From Morinoia aosen (taxonomy: Eukaryota; Arthropoda; Malacostraca; Amphipoda; Talitridae), in assembly GCA_030386875.1 (NCBI GenBank), contig CM059568.1:28080120-28144119 (forward strand): 64,000 nucleotides of DNA, in the 5' to 3' direction. Made by a program: the position numbers and the translations under genes. The notes below the pieces were generated by a model. That model was not told where the DNA came from. It ran no database searches and saw only the letters and a list, made by a program, of their open reading frames with translations. Below are positions 60,325 through 64,000 of the stretch, in pieces; within the stretch, counting starts at the first letter, position 1; every line of letters starts with the position of its first letter.

Positions 60325-61140
60325 GAGAACCGAAAAAAAGATAACGCGCACCAAAAAATTTCTATTTTTTTCAACGAAAAGAAACCCTACATAACCCTTG
60401 TTGGCTAGGTACCTCGCATTTTCCCCCTGGAGCGTTAATTCTCATCGATACAATAGTTGTATCTAGAGATGTGACTCAAAAAAAACCATGCCTTTTTTTT
60501 AAAAAGACACGTTTTTTTACAAAAAAACCGTGGCCAAAAAAAACGTGAATATTTTGTTTTTTTTAAATATTTTGTCTAAAATAACTCAGCAAGAAAAAGA
60601 ATCACATTACATTATTTGTTTTCATGTCAGATTACAAAATAAAACAGCATACTTCTTAATTGATGGTTTTCTATGGTTTTATGAACTTTTTCATTTTCTG
60701 CGGTTTCATGCTTTGATATTTCATTTATTTTACAATACATGTGAATGACCTTCAACTCCCAAAATGGTGTGTTATAATAACATATCTTTACTTATGGCCA
60801 TTGATAGAGATGTGTCTAAAAAACCATGCTGTTTTTTTGAAAAAAAACATAATTTATGCAAAAATTATGAATAAAAAACATGGATAATAATATATTTATG
60901 TGACCCTGAAAATCCAATGCTGTTTTTTAAAACATTGTTTTTTAAACGAAAAATCTTGACTAAAAAACATGGTTATTATATTTTATGGGACCAAAAAATT
61001 ATTTTTTTTAAAAACATTTTAAAAAAAATCATGACTAAAACAACACGGATGTAAATATCAGGAAAGTTATTTTTCTTTAATCGAATTGTCTTTAGAAACT
61101 AATAAACAAAGAATGCTGTTAACATTGAAATCATGTTGAT

Positions 61141-61389
61141 TAGAACTGTACTAGGTCTTGGAATAAAATATCTACAAAGAATCTATTTACTCCATAAAAC
61201 CTTTCGGAGACCAGCTCCATCCTCAGTCATTCAGTAAAATTTGGTGAATTGGACAATGAATTTTCACTGTTCCTTTAAAAAACATTTGACTGAATGACTT
61301 CCTGAGGATGGAGCTCGTCTCCGAAAGGTTTTATAGAGTGAATAGATTCTTTGTAGATATTTTATTCTAAGACCTGGTATGGTTCTAAT
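61141..61389. repeat. Inverted repeat, arms of about 95 bp
   Basis: The left arm (61141-61235) and right arm (61289-61389) share GGTCTTGGAATAAAATATC-like and AAAACCTTTCGGAGAC blocks. The loop is about 54 bp. Lying inside the hAT-like element and differing in composition from its A/T repeats, it may be a nested fold-back MITE. Confidence 0.9.
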
Positions 61390-61816
61390 GGATATTAATA
61401 CATCTTATGTGACTAAAAAATCCATGCTATTTTTTGAATGTTTTTGTTACAAAAAAGTCATGACTAAAAAACACGGATATTAATATACGTTATTTTACCA
61501 TAAATCACCATGCTGTTTTTGTGAAAAACATCTTTTTTTACAGAAAAATCATGATTAAAAAATGTGGATATTAATATATTTTATGTGCCAAAAAAACCAT
61601 GCTGTTTTTTTTAATCATGTTTTCTTTACCAAAAAAATCATGGCATAAAAACATGGATATTAATGCCTTTTTGTGAAAAAATATGTTTTTTAAAATGTCA
61701 TGTTATTTTGGTCAGATAAAATTTAATAACACTCCTGTTTTTTGTAAAAAATCTTTTTTTCAAAAGCATGGTTTTTTGGTCACCTAAAATAAATTAATAT
61801 CCATGTTTTTTTTACA

Positions 61817-62082
61817 GATTAGTTTTAGCCTCCCTACCCAGCAACAAATGCGATCCAATGAGAGGAAGGAAGATTATGAAACAAGATCAAAGTTGAAGAA
61901 GACAGTAGTAGGTGCTGAAAAACAGGACAGCAGTGAACCGAAAAAAGGTGGTCCTCAACATAACAAAAACATTTTATTTCAACAAAAAGGAGGCCTACCT
62001 AACTCTCAGCTTGGCCCCTCACATTGTCCCCCTGGGAGCGCTAGTTCCCATAGATACAATAGTTGTATCCCCCTGAGGGGGG
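61817..62082 (-). mobile_element. Retroposon R, internally deleted, inserted in the hAT-like element
   Basis: Flanked by GTTTTTTTTACA at 61805-61816 and 62083-62094. Both ends are present (GATTAGTTTTAGCC; CCCCCTGAGGGG). About 90 bp of the middle are missing, with AGAGGAAGGAAG joined directly to ATTATGAAACAAG. It is the youngest layer of this nest. Confidence 0.93.
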
Positions 62083-62710
62083 GTTTTTTTTACAAAGAAG
62101 TCGTGACCAAAAAATGAATCATAATAACTTTTTAATAAAAAAAATGTTTAAAAAAAACAATGATTTTTTTGGTAACATAAAATATGTTAATATCCATGAT
62201 TTTAAGACACAATTTTTTATGAAAAATACATAAAATAAAACAGCATGGTTTTTTGGTTGCATAAAACATATTCATATCCAGGTTTTCTTAAACATCATTG
62301 TTTGTAAAAAAACATATTTTTTAATAAAATAGCATGGGTTTTTTTTAGGTCTCATAAATATATTCATGTTTTTTTAGTCATGATTTTTTAGTACAAAAAC
62401 ATTTCTTTGGTCTCATAAATATACTCATGTTTTTTCAGTCACGTTTTTTTAGTAAAAAACATTTTTTTAGAAAAAACTGCATGGGGCTTTTTAGGTCACA
62501 TAAAATATATTGTTTTTTAGTCATGATTCTTTGTAAAAAAAACAGCATGGTTATATTTGGTACCAGAAAATATATTAGTATTCATTTTTATTAGTCAGAA
62601 TTTTTTGTAAAAAAACATGTTTTTAAAAAAACAGCATATTTTTTTGGTCACCTAAAATATATTAATATCTATGGTTTTTAGTCATTTTTTTTTGTAATGA
62701 AAACATAATA

Positions 62711-63016
62711 AAAAGAAACCATACAGTAAAAGTGGTGGCAGATAACCCACAATTACCTAGAGGAGTCTAAGAGGTACAGCAGGAGCCACAGAACTTACCA
62801 CAGAACTTATATTGATGGAGTCAAAATTCAGAGCTTATTATCTCTGCTATGTCTGATTTTTTTGGCCACATAAAAATAAAATCAGACATAGTTGAGATAG
62901 TAAGCTCTGAATTTTGACTCCATCAATGTAAGTTCTGTGGCTCCTGCTGTTCATCTTAGACGCCTCTAGGTAATTGTGGGTTATCTGCCACCACTTTTAC
63001 TGTATGGTTTCTTTTT
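62711..63016. repeat. Inverted repeat, arms of about 140 bp
   Basis: The left arm (62711-62860) and right arm (62878-63016) share AAACCATACAGTAAAAGTGG, GATAACCCACAATTACCTAG and TGACTCCATCAAT-type blocks in inverted orientation. The left arm has an extra duplicated ACCACAGAACTT. The loop is only about 17 bp, enough for a very stable hairpin RNA. It probably is another nested fold-back element. Confidence 0.92.
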
Positions 63017-63236
63017 GATGTTTTTATAGCAATAAAATTACTAAAAAACATGGATATTAATATATTTTAGGTGTCCCAAAAAAAACAGACATATACTTAA
63101 CAAACTTTAGGTGTGCAAAAAAAACAAAAAAAAAAAACAAAAAAAAACACATAAAAAACACGTTTTTTTGCAAAAAAAAAACGCAATCAAATAAAACCGT
63201 TTTTTTGCATCACTAGTTGTATCCCCCTGAAGGGAC

Positions 63237-64000
63237 TCGAATACTCGAATGAAGTTTCCGTTTTTGATGACGAGATTTAGGAAGTTGATCTTTCCGTCCA
63301 ATCGAACTATGTTGATTCCCAAGTTTTCAAAAAGTAGAGCAACATGATTTTAGGCTTTCAACGGCGAGAACGTCTCATAAAAGTTAAATCTAAATGAGTC
63401 AGGGCTGAGATAAATCGAGTTTTGTTCGTGAAAACCCAGGAAAATATAAGCTAGCTAATGTGGCTCGGGCCCCATCTACCTGGGAGCACAGAAGTTCATC
63501 TAATAAAAAAAAATTATCTTTAGTACAAAACTCTGAGTTTTGAAAGATTTTTGTCAAAATCTTGTGATTTAGTCACATCGCAGTTGAAAACCTATGCTAA
63601 AATGATGTCTAGAATCTACAGTAGTTTGATATCATCCTCAGGAATGTTCGTGAAAAGAAAGATTGACCATTAGATAACGAGCATATTTCTTGAACAGTCC
63701 TTGCTGCTTAATTAACGCGTAACTTTAACATTACATCATTTATTTTCAAAACAAAAATAATTTTAAAGAAACGTCTCAATTCTTATCTGCTGACGGTTGT
63801 TCGTGAGTAGCCTAGTAATGTTTTTAAGATCATGCGAGATTAGTTATGTCGACGTTGTTCTTGATGTGTTTTTAATTCCTCTCTCTTTCACATTCTCCTA
63901 ACGAAGGTCAGTTTCATGTTTTCATCAGATGCCGTCTTTATTACTCCCGGTCAACTAATACACAAAACTTCCCTTTTTAAAAACTCTAAATTGTCGTTGT
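63237..64000. other. Unassigned AT-rich sequence to the window end
   Basis: No gene or element recognised in these last 760 bases. A frame that overlaps 63107-63322 is read mostly through the A-rich end of the hAT-like element. Confidence 0.45.

Larger units (their letters stand above)
60464..63215. mobile_element. 2.75-kb hAT-like non-autonomous element, largely palindromic
   Basis: It starts TAGAGATG and ends CATCACTA (complement TAGTGATG), with the exact 8-bp duplication GTTGTATC at 60456-60463 and 63216-63223. Eight-base duplications with TAG-type ends fit hAT transposons. The body is made of degenerate A/T-rich repeats (motifs CATGGATATTAATAT, CCATGCTGTTTTTT) that run one way in the left half and inverted in the right half. 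The whole element therefore approaches a giant imperfect palindrome. There is no transposase. It contains two further fold-backs and one R copy. Confidence 0.85.
59076..63236 (-). mobile_element. Retroposon R (old copy) split by two DNA transposons
   Basis: R pieces lie at 59076-59286, 60325-60463 and 63216-63236. Put in order they give a complete R from its ATTCCCTAACC side to the CCCCCTGAAGGG 5' end. The gaps are the elements at 59287-60324 and 60464-63215. The R copy must predate both. Confidence 0.9.

Overview
The window is eukaryotic nuclear DNA, most likely from an arthropod and probably an insect. Evidence: AT-rich, gene-poor sequence; one long exon ending in a consensus splice donor; an insect-type CAAAATG start context; and several DNA-transposon families common in insects (Tc1/mariner, piggyBac-like, hAT-like, CAGGGTGT-ended). 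I see no bacterial operon, rRNA, tRNA or CRISPR. The species cannot be fixed from sequence alone.

One host gene is convincing: a long minus-strand coding exon at 29020-30895 (about 625 residues, acidic, probably disordered, function unknown). Its donor lies at 29019/29020, so the gene continues to the left, but I could not identify further exons.

The rest is dominated by repeats. The most abundant is an approximately 360-bp SINE-like retroposon, called family R here. It has 10-14 bp target duplications, a (TAATC)n-type 3' tail and a 5' end able to form three short hairpins. Roughly two dozen full or partial copies are present, almost all on the minus strand; only 10482-10840 is on the plus strand.

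Two satellites stand out. A 40-bp repeat (13.0-16.9 kb) is split into four blocks by three near-identical R copies that share one insertion point, so an R copy landed in the array and the composite was then amplified. A 29-bp repeat (42.3-45.5 kb) has about 111 units. All long ORFs in these arrays are artefacts of stop-free units whose length is not a multiple of three.

Other mobile DNA: a compound piggyBac-like MITE (7.3 kb); a 796-bp CAGGGTGT-ended transposon (18.7 kb); a piggyBac-like MITE inside an R copy (31.4 kb); R inside R (32.2 kb); a MITE carrying (AT)n inside R (41.65 kb); an inverted/direct repeat cluster (45.7-46.3 kb); two Tc1-type transposase relics (49.0-49.8 and 51.6-52.9 kb, the second split by an R copy); and a nest at 59.1-63.2 kb in which an old R copy holds a CCCAGGTAGCAA-ended element and a 2.75-kb hAT-like palindromic element, itself holding a younger R copy. 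These nests give relative ages. The remaining stretches show no gene or element I could recognise by eye.
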